From positions 186,001 to 250,000 of the forward strand of contig QLIY01000008.1 of NCBI GenBank assembly GCA_003260075.1: DNA of 64,000 nucleotides, read 5' to 3'. The DNA comes from Phallusia mammillata. Lineage: Eukaryota > Chordata > Ascidiacea > Phlebobranchia > Ascidiidae. A model generated the notes under the pieces. It saw nothing but the letters and a program-made list of their open reading frames with translations. It was not told the origin of the DNA and did no database searches. This document shows, piece by piece, positions 1 through 12,167 of the stretch. Every line of letters starts with the position of its first letter. The first letter of the stretch is position 1. The translations under genes and the position numbers were made by a program.

Positions 1-51
1 GTGCCTGATAAGACATATAGATATAAAAAAGCAAGTAAAATAACAAAAAAG

Positions 52-1354
52 TGATCACTAATGATGGCATGAGCATTCGCCGAAACGTTTTAACAATAAA
101 GTATGTCGCTTTTTACGTCTATTTGTGCCGTTATTTTCCTCATTAAGCTTACAATCCGTGTATAGTGGTTTAAAAAAGTGACATTTTTGATAACCCACCC
201 CCAAAACAGCCTAATTGGGCGGGAAAACTGCCATCCTGGTAACACTGAAGGGCACGCCACGCCAAGTTCAATTGATAAGTAATAGCACCAAACAATGTAT
301 TATGTGCAACAGTATAAAGGCGGGGACGAAGCCGCTACTATATGTAGGTCACCGGTAATGAATAGAGCTTCACGATGTGGTCGTTAGTGCGTTATGGCTA
401 TGGTATGTGAATTGCTGATATTTTTAGCCGCGGGTTAATGCTTGATTGATAATGGGTAATGTAGCTTGAGGTTTGGGGTGGAACTCAGGGTATAGGCTCG
501 GCTAGACTGGTTGATCTGTATCAAGGCGTGTTAAAACCACAAAATGTCTTTTTACTGAACATAAAAGGTCAAAGGCAAAGCCTGGAAAAGCTGCAGCTGA
601 ATCCAACGAAACCACAATTCACCGAGCTTAAATTTATACTGCAGCAAGCGTCTCATATTTTAGACAAAAACAAAATACCCCCCCCCCGCGTGTTAAAACC
701 ACAAAATGTCTTTTTACTGAACATAAAAGGTCAAATGCAAAGCCTGGAAAAGCTGCACCTGAATCCAAAGAAACCACAATTCACCGAGTTTAAATTTATA
801 CTTGAGCAAGCGTCTCATATTTTAGACAAAAACAAAATGCTGAACCACGTTGTTAATCTTAATCACTATTGTAACTTAACCTAGCACAGAAAGGCAAAAC
901 TCAATCTCATATTTCAACACAAAGCAGTGAAACAAACAGTGAAATAATATGCATTCTTCAACGCCAATTTCAAGAATTCCAAGATCGTAAACGTGATATC
1001 CTTGCGCACTAAACGTCAAAAAGGCATTTCAATTTTTGTCGGATATTTTAAAAACACAATTCGATCAGATATTTCAACACAAAGCAGCTAAACAAACTGT
1101 GCAATACACATTCTTTAATACAAATCCCCATATCTTCAATTTGATTTCCCCACGCACTTAACGTTCAAAAAGGGATCCTATATTCTTTCAAATATTTTGA
1201 AAACAAAATTTAAACTTTGGAACACTATACAGTGCCTAGTGTATACACGGATCTGTTCATAAGTTTAACTTTAACATAACGGCCAAAATATACGTAAAAA
1301 GCGACATGTCTTCTTATTCAAACGTTTCGGCAAATGCTCATGCCATCATCAGTG
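52..1354. mobile_element. Foldback/long-TIR element, about 1.3 kb
   Basis: Bases 52-168 are an imperfect inverted copy of 1236-1354. Both arms contain GATGGCATGAGCATT, GCCGAAACGTTT and GTCGCTTTTTACGT. The interior has a direct repeat beginning ATATTTCAACACAAAGCAG (near 913 and 1069) and an assembly-type duplication (526-839). There is no transposase frame. A fragment related to the inner part of the right arm occurs near 32600-32650, so the family is dispersed. Confidence 0.6.
526..839. repeat. Tandem near-identical copies around a 10-C run
   Basis: Copy one is 526-677 and copy two is 688-839, each 152 bp, separated by exactly 10 C (678-687). They differ by a few SNPs, such as AGGCAAAG and ATGCAAAG. 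Copy two continues into unique sequence where copy one stops. Confidence 0.9.
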
Positions 1355-3302
1355 ATATGAAGGCCACATCAGCTAAAGCATAGACCAAAAAATCGGCGCT
1401 GCACGCTTTTACTGTTATCTGGAAACACATAACTGTTCAAATAGCACCGTTTTAGATCCTTATCACGTTCCTGTTTTATCAGTATCGATCCACAAGCGCG
1501 ATCTGCCGCTTTTAACAATTATCCGCATTCCACAAGCCTGGGTGTTCACAGGTCAACGTGACAAAACCCACGTTATGCATGAAATATTTATAAACCCAAT
1601 TTTTGTTGGTACACATGGGAAATAGAAAAGTGTTTTACATTTATACGTGTTTAGTGATACAAAGCGTTTATTTCAAGTTAGGCTATATCATACGACGTAT
1701 CAGCGCTGCAAAACACAAGAAAAATTCCAGAAAAACAAATCTACATTTAAAAATTACCTTTTTTCTGTTTTGACAATATACTTCGTTGTTTTAAATCGCA
1801 GATAACTCAAAAATGAGTGTGTTCGGTTTCAACACTTTTCAATATACTTCACAACTACGACGTTTTGCATAAAACAACAACAAACTCGACGCGTTAAGGA
1901 GGAAGTTCAGAATATCATCACTGATTGTTGACTAGTTTGTCAGGATGTGCGCACACATTACGCAAATAACAACGACTGAAGGACGTCCCCAAAAAGACAT
2001 TTCCCGTCTAAAGTTCAATTTTGTGTTCAAAGTAAAATACGCCAGAAAATAAACGGCGATTCAGCGTAAAATGCAACAAACTTCAGACATGGTCGTAACA
2101 ATAACTGCATTCTTACACTGCATTTTTTGCTCCCTAAATGCCATGCTATTTTATGATGCTGGCTGAAGAAAATGTACGTACACCTTTCACCTCTGCCTCA
2201 TATTTTTTATGTAACGCAATTTGATTGCAAAATCATATATACATAAAAGCTGCGAGAAACGTTAAGCTACAGCACGGGGAGAATTTTTAAAAAATACACT
2301 TCTACGAAATAGCTTTTAACGAAACTATGTCATTTAAAACCAAACGTGAAACCACATTTGTAAACACACACCAGGTTTTTCGGCCAAATCCGAGAACAAT
2401 CGAAGTAAGCATGTTCTATTAATTACATAACAATCGCAGCACTCCCTAAACACACTTTAAAGCTGACCTTAAGCTTTCGACATTTACCACACCGGTAGAG
2501 GAACAACCGCAGATCGTGACTCGACACTTTTACGCCCACGTTAGAGGTTTAGCATTTACGCATGTACTGGGCTTTGTATATTGTTGTAGCCATTTGACAA
2601 CAGCAATAAATACGTGGTGTTTATGTACAGATAGAGTTTGCAAGATTGATGTTTATGCAAGACAAAACACACGGTTAATAGTCAGTTCATAAATCATAAG
2701 TCAGGCGTTGCCAACCTCTTAAATGGCGCATGCCAATTTACTTGTTGTGTCAAAATGGTAATGGTTGCCAAACTTTTGTATGTAGTAGTTCGTGTTATCT
2801 AATCTTAATAATATTGCAATGCAAACAGACTCCTGCATGTAGAGACGGATTTTAAGTCCACTACATTATAACAAACTAAAATTAAGTTACGTAATAGTTT
2901 GAATTATATCAAAAAAGAATCGAAGAAAGAGAAAAAAACCTTTCGTGACAGGATTGTCCCTGCTGGTGTTGTTTTTGGTCCATCAGATAAATTATTATGT
3001 GCTATTGTATGTTTACCAATCGGAAAGTTTTTCAGTTGTGGCATCGAACAAAATTGGTGGCGCATTACTTTTCAGCCTGTTACTCCCACCAAACTGGACT
3101 ACCGTTAGGTGGGTACACTAATCAATACACCCCACGTCTTGTCACCAGCTACACTGTTATAGAGACATTATAGGCTCTGCCTACTTATCCTTATTGACTT
3201 GTTATAAATCATATGATTTCAAGAAATGAATTTCGTCCACCTCGCTATTTTCTAGGCAGGACTTTTTACGAAATCATTTATGAAACAAAAACTCACACTC
3301 AC

Positions 3303-6300
3303 CAGCACAGAATTGGGACCTCGGTGTGGATCCAGGGACTTTGAGCGCACCATCTGTGCTTTGGGAGGAAGGGGAGGAGCAAGATAGGAGGAGTTGAGAA
3401 TAGGATCAGCGGATGCAGTGCTCTTTACGTCCATGTCATCCAAATTATCCTCATCACTTGCAACTACTGTCCCGCTGGAGGCTGCACTCTCCCTGGAGAT
3501 CGTGGAGTCACGATTTGTACTCTTCATGATAATTTGATCCGCAAGATCATCGTAAGATCCATCAACGGAAGAGAAGTCCTCCGAGTCCGGCTCTTCTAAT
3601 TCCCTCTGATCGTATCCAGAGAAGTCCGGTTCAAGCCTGGTTGGCAGCGAACGACATTTCAACCAACTGGGATCAACTTGTTCACCGGGAATCGCAAACG
3701 AGTTTGTTGGGGTTCCTTGGAAATTATCCAAAGTTGTGTCTTCCACATTTACATCTGCATCTGCATCATCGTCTTCATTTGAATCTTTCCTTCGCTTTGT
3801 CACCACAGGACGACTGCATGCAATGTAAAACAGAGTTGTAAGTCGGGTGCGGTTTGCGCTTCAAAATAAAAAAAGTCAAAATAAAACGGTCTTGATTCCG
3901 GCCTGACTTCATACAAGGCCACATTCGTATCGTAATTTTGCTGTCATAACTAAAATTTCGGGCTTATGTTTTTAAATCGGGTTTGGGGGATTCAGGCCCG
4001 TTTACAACTCTTGGCCAGAATTGGTAAGTGGAAAGAAATCATAAATATACTCGTCCAAATGATTGTTAAAGCGACAAGCATTATATACCATTCAAACTTT
4101 TTAGCAAAAACGGTGAAACAATAAGGCGTCTGTGCTTTGTCAAAAAGTTTATCTTTCATTTAAGACTATTTGAACACTTTTTTGAAACATCATGTATTTC
4201 GTTCCTGACTATCTGTCCTAAAGTTTATTCATTTTTTAATAAATGGAAATTGTATGTTCCACAAAAATCAATAAAGTTTCGCTTAAACGTTAAAATGCAC
4301 CATCTACATAATCTATGTTATCTATGTGCGTTTTACGCCGGATTCGAACCCAGGATGCCAGGTACAATCCTACAAAATGCTTTTTTTATTTGTACCAATA
4401 AGTCAAGCGCGCTTTACAGATCGACCAGGTGCTTCTGTACCTGCGGTTTTTTTTCACGGGGTTCGAACCCAGGACACTCCCTGGGACGAATCCCGATCAT
4501 GTTTTTTTTATGTCTGAAAATGGGTCAGGCGCGCCAGACCATTCGGCCAGGTTCCTGCCCTTCTGTACCTGCGGTTGATAAAGGAATCCTGACGTTGGAA
4601 TGGCGTAGCGCCCTCTAGCGCCAGTTCTGTTTCTTCCGAAAATACATCAGCATCGGAAGATTCAACGGTTGGGGTAAGAGCTTCGGTGGAATAAGCTTTA
4701 AGGAAGGCCAGCTTCGTCAGTTCGCCAGTGCTCTGCGACCAGTTGCTGTAGAACAACGAGGTAGGGCGCTACAGAACAAACAAAAAGTTTCATGCAATTA
4801 ACTTTAATGATATTTTATGCAGAGGTAGTTATAATGAGGATCGTGGTGCTATACAGCATGTCAAGAAGTTTGGCAAGAGATGCCAAAAGCTTTTGGCTTT
4901 TCTATAACGTTGCTATATCTCGAGTATGTTTGAATTAGCGTTTATTAATTTATCCGACGATGCTTCATGCACAATTTTTTTTCTTTCTAAACGTATAATA
5001 AATTTTTAAAATAGATGTATTTATTCATAGTACGCCAGGCCTATTAAAGGCGTTGTACTATGATTTATCGATATGTGTGCCGTGATCGCTAGTCTGCAAC
5101 GACGCTTCAGGGCTGATCCCAGTATGAATATGTTCATCTTAGATTTGTGTTTTATTCTGTTTCTTGAACATTCATGGATAATGTTGTTAGTAGCGTGAAA
5201 CTGTTAGTCAGAACATTTGTACTAAACTTAGTTGGTACCTTGGTACTAAACTTTGCAAAAAGCTTTATGAGACGAATATGCCGATCGTAAATGGCATAAA
5301 AGATAACAATAATACACCAGTACCCCCCCCCCACATATCTGCCATCTGCCGAATGCTTACTATGGCAGTAATCAGCTGTGGAAAGGGGTTAATTTTTAAC
5401 TTCAATTTTAAGTTTCCAGGAATCTATGGCATTAACAGGTGTTGCGGGGTGAGTAATGTGTGCATTGACATGCTTAAACATCTTAAACACACAATAAGCA
5501 GCAGTTCTTAAACCCCGGTGTTTAAGTACTGTTTTCTTAATGGCGCTTTTTTGTGGAAAATCGTTACGCTATTTTGTCTTATTATGTTTAGTTTTGAGTT
5601 TGAGTGCAGTAGTATTTGTCTTGTAAATTCAACTACTTCACCCCCCCCCCCGTTCCTGACTATCTGTCCTAAAGTTTATTCATTTTTTAATAAATGGACC
5701 TTGTATGTTCCACAAAAATCAATAAAGTTTCGCTTAACGTTAAAATGCACCATCTACATAATCTATGTGCGTTTTACGCCGGATTCGAACCCCGGATGCC
5801 AGGTACAATCCTACAAAATGCTTTTTTTATTTGTACCGATAAGTCCCCCCCCCCCGACGCTTCAGGGCTGATCCCAGTATGAATATGTTCATCTTAGATT
5901 TGTATTTTATTCTATATCTTGAACATTCATGGATAATGTTGTTAGTAGCGCGAAACTGTTAGTCAGGCCCTTTGTACTAAAATTGACAATAAACTTAGTT
6001 GGTACCGTTGTACTAAACTTTGCAAAAGGCTTCAAGACTTATGTGTTGATCGCAAATGGCATTAAAGATAACAATATACACCAGTAACCTATCAGAGCAG
6101 TAGTTCTCAAACTGTGCGTTGCCAGGCCCTGGCGCGTCGTTTCAATTTACCTAGGGCGTCGCAAAATAGTTTAGTTTCGTGGCTTTTTGTTGTTGTATCA
6201 ATAAACACAACTTTAATAGTAAGTTTCCTCATTAACTTTTATTTGCTGGTGCGTCGCAAGTCCAGAAAACTTTTCCAGGCGCGTCGCAATAAAAAAAGTT

Positions 6301-9300
6301 TGAGAACCACTGACCTAGACCTAGAGTGTCAAGAAACCAACAAATTCTCTAATGCTCTGACCTTAATTATAAAGAAGTAATACAACACAACGTTCTTAGC
6401 ACATTACGTAAAGGGTAAATAACTCCTTAGTAGTACAAAATAACTATGTAACACAGCAGCGAAAAAACTTAATTCCTTACAAAAACCACACATGGCCCTG
6501 CAACACATCCGTTACATATCTGCCATCTGCCGAATGCTTACTATGGCAGTAATCAGCTGTGAAACGGTTAATTTTTAACTTCGATTTTAAGTTTCCAGGA
6601 AGGTATGTCATTAACAGGTGTTGTGGGGTGAGTAATGTGTGCATTGACATGCTTAAACATCTTAAACACACAATAAAGCAGCAGTTTTTAACCACGGTGT
6701 GTAAGTAATGTTTTCTTAATGGCGCTTTTTTGTGGAAAATTTTTACGTTATTTTGTCTTGTTATGTTTAGTTTTGCGTTTGAGTGCAGTAGTTTTTGTCT
6801 CGTAAATTCAACTAATTTGAAAGTAATAAAATAAACAAGCGTTGTTACTATATACGTGTTGGCCATTTAAGACGTTTCAGTATTGTTTTATTAGTATAAT
6901 TGTTTTCCTAATAAAAAAAGTTACTAATAAAAATTTACTAATAACTTTTGTCTGTTTATGTCTATTTTGTTTTAGTGCAGTTGTTTTTGTCTTGTAAACT
7001 CAACTAGTTTAAAAGTAAAAATATAGACAAACGTGGTACAGTATCAGTATCGTTCTATCCATACAATCGTTATTCTGTCATAAAGATATAAATAATAGTT
7101 CTAAAAAAACAGCGTCATCGTATTCTATTTTAATAGCGAAAACCAATATTAGGTACAGACTTAATGTCGCCTTTTTCGCCTAATAATAATTTTGGAATGT
7201 ACCCAAATACACAGTGCCCCTCCCACAAAAAAGAAGTCAAAATTGCAAACGCCAAATACTTGTTCTAAAAGAACCAGGTCATGATGTTCGTCCGAAAATA
7301 GCCAAAAATAACTTTGGAAACTAACTTTAAGAACAGCTTGAAACCCGAGATCGGTAAGATAGTGGGTAACATTTTTGGGTTTTTATCACCAACCTAAAAC
7401 GGATTCTTTTCGCATTCCACCAGCGCAAATCACGCATGACTAATGCGCATTACTAGTTAGCAGAAGCAGTGCAGGCATAGAGATCATATAAAGGTGAGCG
7501 CCTTCCCTCAAGCTATTTGCATCGCCGGACGAAATTGCGATAAAGTGCATTAAAACAACACCGAAAATTCGATTCGGCACTTGGCTTTTAGGGAGAAGCG
7601 TGTGCTAACATTTTAACAACATAGGCTTCATACCTTCACTGGCCCAATAACATTTGACTGATAATTAACCATTTTAAAACACCCGTTCGACATAGAAAGT
7701 GACTTAATATGAAATAAAACTGATAGAATATAATGTGCATTTATGTTAGGACTACCATACGTCATCTTTTGGGACATGTCCTCCTTTTTAACGAAAAGAA
7801 AGTTGTCCTCCAAGGACAATAAAAAAATGCTAAAATGTCCTCCTTTTTGAATTTTCTGCATTTCTTAAATATCTAAAAACCAATTGGGCCTTTAAAAACG
7901 GCCAAAACGCTTGAGTTGTGGTCATTGTTATTTGAAATTAACAATTTATAGTAAGTTAAACTTCATCCAAATTGGACTACAATAATTGACTGCGTGAATT
8001 ATCTCGTGCCTTTATTTTCTTTAGGCACAAAAGTAAGTGTTAATATTGTATGTCGGGAATGTGTCCTCCTTTTTGGTGATGAAAATATGGCAGGCCTAAT
8101 TTATGTTATTGAGAGTCGTTTTCAATCGGTGTTTAAAAATAAGTGGAAATTTTCCGATATAGAATCTATCTTGCAGTTATGTCAGTAGAGAATTTTTACA
8201 GATTTACATTACAATTATATATTTCTTAGCAGTGTTTTCTTTTGCACCATGACCTACAGTCCTACACTAAGGGCTATTTGTAAACACAAAATCTAAGGAG
8301 AACTAATGCCACATGTAAAACATAAAAAACTGGTCTGTTGGCGTTCAACTTGCGAGTAACTTATAAAGAAGCGATTGCAATAAACCTAAAAAGTTGCAGA
8401 CAACCTTCTCGCTAATATTTGGGTCTTTTTTTTAAAAAAACAGAACTTAAAATTTATAGCGAATGTAAAAATAAGGCATACCTCAAGTTTTTCAGACTTC
8501 ATGTACGTGACAGTTTCATCGTCTGCACTGCAATCTTCAATTTCCAAATTTGTTTCACAAGCACCCAGATTTGATTGTAAAATTCCAATATCCTGTTCCG
8601 TTTTCTCTTCAGTGTTAAAATCGCTATCCTTGCTAGCAGTTAAAGAGTCGTTTATTTTAATGTCTTGAACTCTCTCTTCATCCGGCGTGCAAGATATCAA
8701 ATAATTTTCATCAGCAATTATAGTACAGCTTTCACTTTTCACTTTAACATCAGCTCTACTACATTCATCTGCGTTGCTACTGTACTGCTGCGTCACAGGT
8801 GCTGGCTTTGTGATTGAAGCATCACTGTCGTCCTCTGTTACGTCACAGTCGGTGGGATCAAAACAAGATTGTAGAGCATTGTTTTGCTGATCAGGTTTCA
8901 AAACGCTTACGTTGGGGCATTCAGCCGTTTCGGGTGATCGGAGTAATGGTTGTACCTCTGTATCTTGGTGTGTAACAATAATATCGGCAGTTTTCTGGGC
9001 TTCTTCCATGGTCATAGGCAAAGTGTTAGCTTCTGTTTGGGTGTCAGATGCTTGTAGTGGTGATAATTCTCGATTTTCTAACATTTTTGAGGTTTCTTTT
9101 TCTGTGCTTTGACTGTTGAAAACTGGATCAGTGTTCAATACCAAATCAGTGTCGTTGGTTTTATAGCAAGTTTCAGAGCTAACTGTAGTATCATCCTCCT
9201 CAGCCGCTTTAAAGTTATTTGTTTGTAAATTAATACCCACAAAGGCAATTTTCAAATCATCATGCAATCCTACATTGTTTGATTCAGCATAAAATTCACC

Positions 9301-10275
9301 TTCCTTTTCAGCAACACATGTACCGATAAAAATGTCTTTCTGGGTGTTCACATTCTCTACATTGGAAACTACTAGCTCCGTGTTATTTGCTACAATCCCC
9401 ACAATTTGCTGTAATACGTCACTTACAGTCTGTTCAACCGTAATTTTTTCATCATCACAGGTTTCTGGCTCTTTTGGGGCCAAAATAATGCCACCATCGT
9501 CATCGTGTGCTTGACCAGAGTGGGGAAGCACGTTTTCATGGCTGACCTCTTCTGTTGACAACTGGCAATTTTCTACAGCACCCCTGTTTTCGTTGCTTGC
9601 CACTGCGTCAACAACATCCCTGAGCAAGTGAACAACTATTTGTGCAATTTCGTCAGCACATCCACCAACGTCAACACCGGTCAACAAAGTGGGGCGTGTT
9701 GCGTCACAATGCTGCTCTGTGATTGGTAAATTGGTGTCATCACTTTCTTCAACTGCATCGCTATTTTCAGCCCCAGTGAAAATTGTTTCGGTTATTGTTA
9801 CCGAATCGTCGGAATTAGTTGAAATACAAGTAGAGGTGTCGTCGCCGACTGAATGTTTACAGTCAGTGTTGACATTATTGTTTAACTCAGGTTTACAATC
9901 GAAAACTTCACAATCTTTGTCGGACCTTAGAGTTTTGTCCAGAAGGTCCCAGAATTCCGTCCATTTGACACCGTTGGGTCCCCAAGTTTGAGGACGAACG
10001 ATAACATCATGAAAAGAGTTTTTGTTTTTCGATTTTTTACGCTTGTGCAAACGACGACTTTTCTTTAAGCGATGTACGACAAGTGCGAAATGTTTTTCCG
10101 CACCATCACCCCTTGAAATAGTCGGCAATGTTTTTGAGTCGTTTCTGGGGTATTTTACCATTTCCAGTGAGCGAGGCCGCCTTGTTTCAACAGTTTCTAA
10201 CAACCTAGGCTTCATTTCCCAGCTCAAGGGCAAAACACTAATAAATTCAAGCTCCTGTAAGTGGCTGCTTTGCAT
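3303..10275 (-). CDS. Unidentified acidic Ser/Thr-rich protein, at least three exons (partial)
   Basis: Three minus-strand exons join in frame: 10275-8482, 4768-4569 and 3813-3303. Donors read GTATGC, GTACAG and GTGAGT; acceptors end TTCTGTAG and GCATGCAG. The phases fit (0 between the first two, 2 between the next two), which strongly supports one gene. The large first exon has a basic N-terminal stretch (KKSRRLHKRKKSKNK) followed by about 500 residues rich in D, E, S and T with no visible fold. Exon 2 carries FYSNWSQSTGELTKLAFL. Exon 3 has another basic patch (TKRRK), acidic runs, a proline motif APPLPPK and RSKSLDP, which looks like an SH3-ligand/phosphosite segment of a scaffold protein. 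The start is uncertain: the first Met of the open frame is at 10275, but an in-frame TAG lies 24 bases upstream, beside an acceptor-like CTTTTAG, so exon 1 may be internal. The exon 3 donor shows that more coding lies at lower coordinates, which I could not find. I do not recognise the family and assign no function. Confidence 0.6.
4316..4560. repeat. tRNA-derived SINE-like sequence
   Basis: Two B-box-like motifs (GATTCGAACCCAGGATG and GGTTCGAACCCAGGAC) lie about 115 bp apart. A related copy with GGTTCGAACCCAGCATG, and similar text after it, sits at 46580-46700 in an ATRX intron. No intact tRNA fold is evident. Confidence 0.45.
4990..5130. repeat. SINE-like dispersed repeat (3' portion)
   Basis: It contains GTACTATGATTTATCG, GTGTGCCGTGATCGC and TTCAGGGCTGATCCCAGTAT. 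The same words appear in order at 58012-58205 and in part near 36424-36555, 53578-53740 and 55940-55970. Confidence 0.5.
6098..6312. mobile_element. hAT-type MITE
   Basis: The ends are inverted (CAGTAGTTCTCAAACT and AGTTTGAGAACCACTG) around a 215-bp non-coding body with a GGCGCGTCG subterminal repeat. No transposase. Target-site duplication not convincing. Confidence 0.65.
6813..8481. other. Intronic sequence without recognised features
   Basis: AT-rich sequence in the large first intron of the minus-strand gene. Short open frames at 7628-7861 and 7994-8188 have no splice support or family resemblance. Part near 6950-7080 resembles 6780-6900, a decayed repeat. Confidence 0.4.
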
Positions 10276-12160
10276 TTCATATGCGCAAGAATACTTTGCC
10301 TAAAAGCTTTAAACAGATTTTCAACAACCGCTGTTGTTTGAAGAAAAATACAACAGTGTTAAACATTACATAGCCTAACATATATTTTTCTAAAGCAATG
10401 TTTCGAGCACATTCCGAAAAATCTAAGTCCTTCATTTATTGCAAAGGTGAAGGTTTGCCAAAAAATGATTTAGTTACTTTAAAGCAAATTACCGGAGAAA
10501 ATCACTCTAAAAACACAATTAATTATGTTTCAAAAGTAGAAAAACAACTTTTTCGCTTTGTTTAGCGTTTTAGTAACTATGATTAAAATTTATGAGCAAG
10601 CACATTTGATATGAGGCAAAAACCACAAAGATAATTATTCCACAACTAATCAACTTCACTGACAACCAATCAGAAGGTAAAATCACAAACAAATTGTTGA
10701 CATAAGCACTTGTGTCATTAATTATAGTGCTGAATGCCTAACCTGCTATTAATAAGCAGCTTCACATGGCAAAAGTGCATAACCGAGCCTCTGTCGAGCT
10801 TCAGCTGTGGCGGCCGCGATGCAAGCGCCACAATAGCGTGCCACAAAATCAAACCACAAACGCCTGCGGGCCGAAATGCCGAGGCTCGGGCGGTGAGAAT
10901 AGCAGCACCTTAACAATACACAGCAAGTCAGGATTAGCAGAAGAGGTTTAAGCTCATATCGGTGAAGCTGTGTTTATAAGCGCCGCCGGCACTAAGTCTT
11001 CGACTTTTCGGGCGTGTGGCGCTAAAGTATTCGCGCGCAAGTAGACGGTCTCTGCTCTAGAATATTGCGACAACACACAACTAAAATTCCAGCGCGTTTT
11101 TGGAACATTTTTTCACGGTTAGTGGGTAACCACGGCCACTTGAAGTGCGGTGGCCATACCTGAGTTAGACCTTCTGTCTAGCAGGCAATATTTCGGTCAT
11201 AACAATCACATTCCAATTTTTTACATCCACGTTTCAGCTTTGATAACCATAAATTAAATCACAAACAGCTTAGAAATGTACATTGATATAGGTTCCAATC
11301 ATATCTCTACTATGGCTACTTTTGTAGGTAAAGGATAGTCTGTAGTAATTATGGGTGACCCGAAAGTTATTTACTTATTTTCTTCGGTTTTATTTCACCT
11401 GACGATGACAAAAGAAATTGTCAAAACGTACTTACATAAGCTACTGCTGCCAGGCAATAATATCAAGTTTATATAGAGCTCGTCTGGTAATTGTAGTTTT
11501 ATTCCGATGTTTCGACGTCAAAGAATTGGCCGTGCACTGTACTGCGCATTCAGTTCAGTCTTATTTACTCTGATGAAGGCGACCTGTATAGGACGTCTAA
11601 ACGTCGGAATAAAACTATAATTGCCAGAAATGCTAGCTCAAACTTGAAAACGCGGTTTAACAGAATGTGTTTTGGAGGGTTCATGACCTTAGCACAAACA
11701 TTTAAACTTAGTACCGAATTAATAAGTGTTTATTAAAAAAGTCCCCAGTTATCAGTCAAAGAGTTCCTGGCTAAAAAGGTTGGAAACCACTGCCTCCAAA
11801 CATACGAACATGAAAATATAGAAAAGGGTCTAGCAACTTCTCGCAAAATTATTCTGGTAAAAATCTCGAACACGATTTGACCTTACACATTCACCACACA
11901 AGCATTTTTGCACCAATTTACTTTTGGTCGTGAAACAGAGGGCGGCAGCGCGTGCTCTGTTCCACCAACATTGTGACGCGTTCTACACTAATTACATTGG
12001 AATGTAAAGATGGGGGTGGGTTCGGTAGTTTGGGGGTGAGCTGCTACCTGTCTACGGTGTGATGCCCACAACTGTTGGAATTCGTGGGCTAATGATTGGG
12101 GCAAACCCAACATGCAACCGCCCCAGGAGCGGCCCAAAACAAAGATGGTATTTCGTCAAA
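10276..12160. other. Intergenic or upstream sequence; GC-richer patch and a foldback repeat
   Basis: Bases 10760-11060 are CpG-rich compared with their surroundings (GGCGGCCGCGATGC, AGCGCCGCCGGC) and lie upstream of the minus-strand gene, so a promoter or first-exon role is possible. Bases 11455-11650 form a foldback repeat, listed separately. Otherwise I see nothing coding. Confidence 0.35.
11455..11650. repeat. Foldback repeat with ACGTC-type arms
   Basis: The left arm GTAGTTTTATTCCGATGTTT pairs with AAACGTCGGAATAAAACTAT on the right. The centre carries GATGAAGGCGACCTGTATAG. The same family occurs at 25795-25915, 35475-35520, 47330-47580 and, as fragments, at 50355-50420 and 54815-54845. 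Confidence 0.6.
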
Positions 12161-12167
12161 AAAAGGC

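Larger units (their letters stand above)
1..3250. other. No gene seen; foldback element and AT-rich sequence
   Basis: Apart from the foldback element (52-1354), I see no splice-supported coding sequence. The open frames at 528-884 and 2899-3108 look incidental. The remaining exons of the minus-strand gene at 3303-10275 should lie here or beyond the left edge, but none is recognisable. Confidence 0.5.
4203..6800. repeat. Mosaic of duplicated blocks joined by three C runs, inside the first intron of the minus-strand gene
   Basis: Block 4203-4405 recurs at 5651-5844. Block 5099-5322 recurs at about 5856-6087. Block 5333-5640 recurs at about 6507-6800. The joins are C runs at 5323-5332, 5641-5651 and 5845-5855. 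The order can be explained by interleaved contigs from two haplotypes. The only coding here is exon 2 of the minus-strand gene (4569-4768). Confidence 0.75.

Noticed and set aside
528..884. 118-codon frame with two repeated halves
   Set aside because: The repeat is the C-run-linked duplication inside a transposon-like element; the C run itself supplies codons. Not a gene.
4316..4345. Possible tRNA gene from the B-box-like motif
   Set aside because: No paired acceptor or anticodon arms; the motif belongs to a SINE-like repeat.
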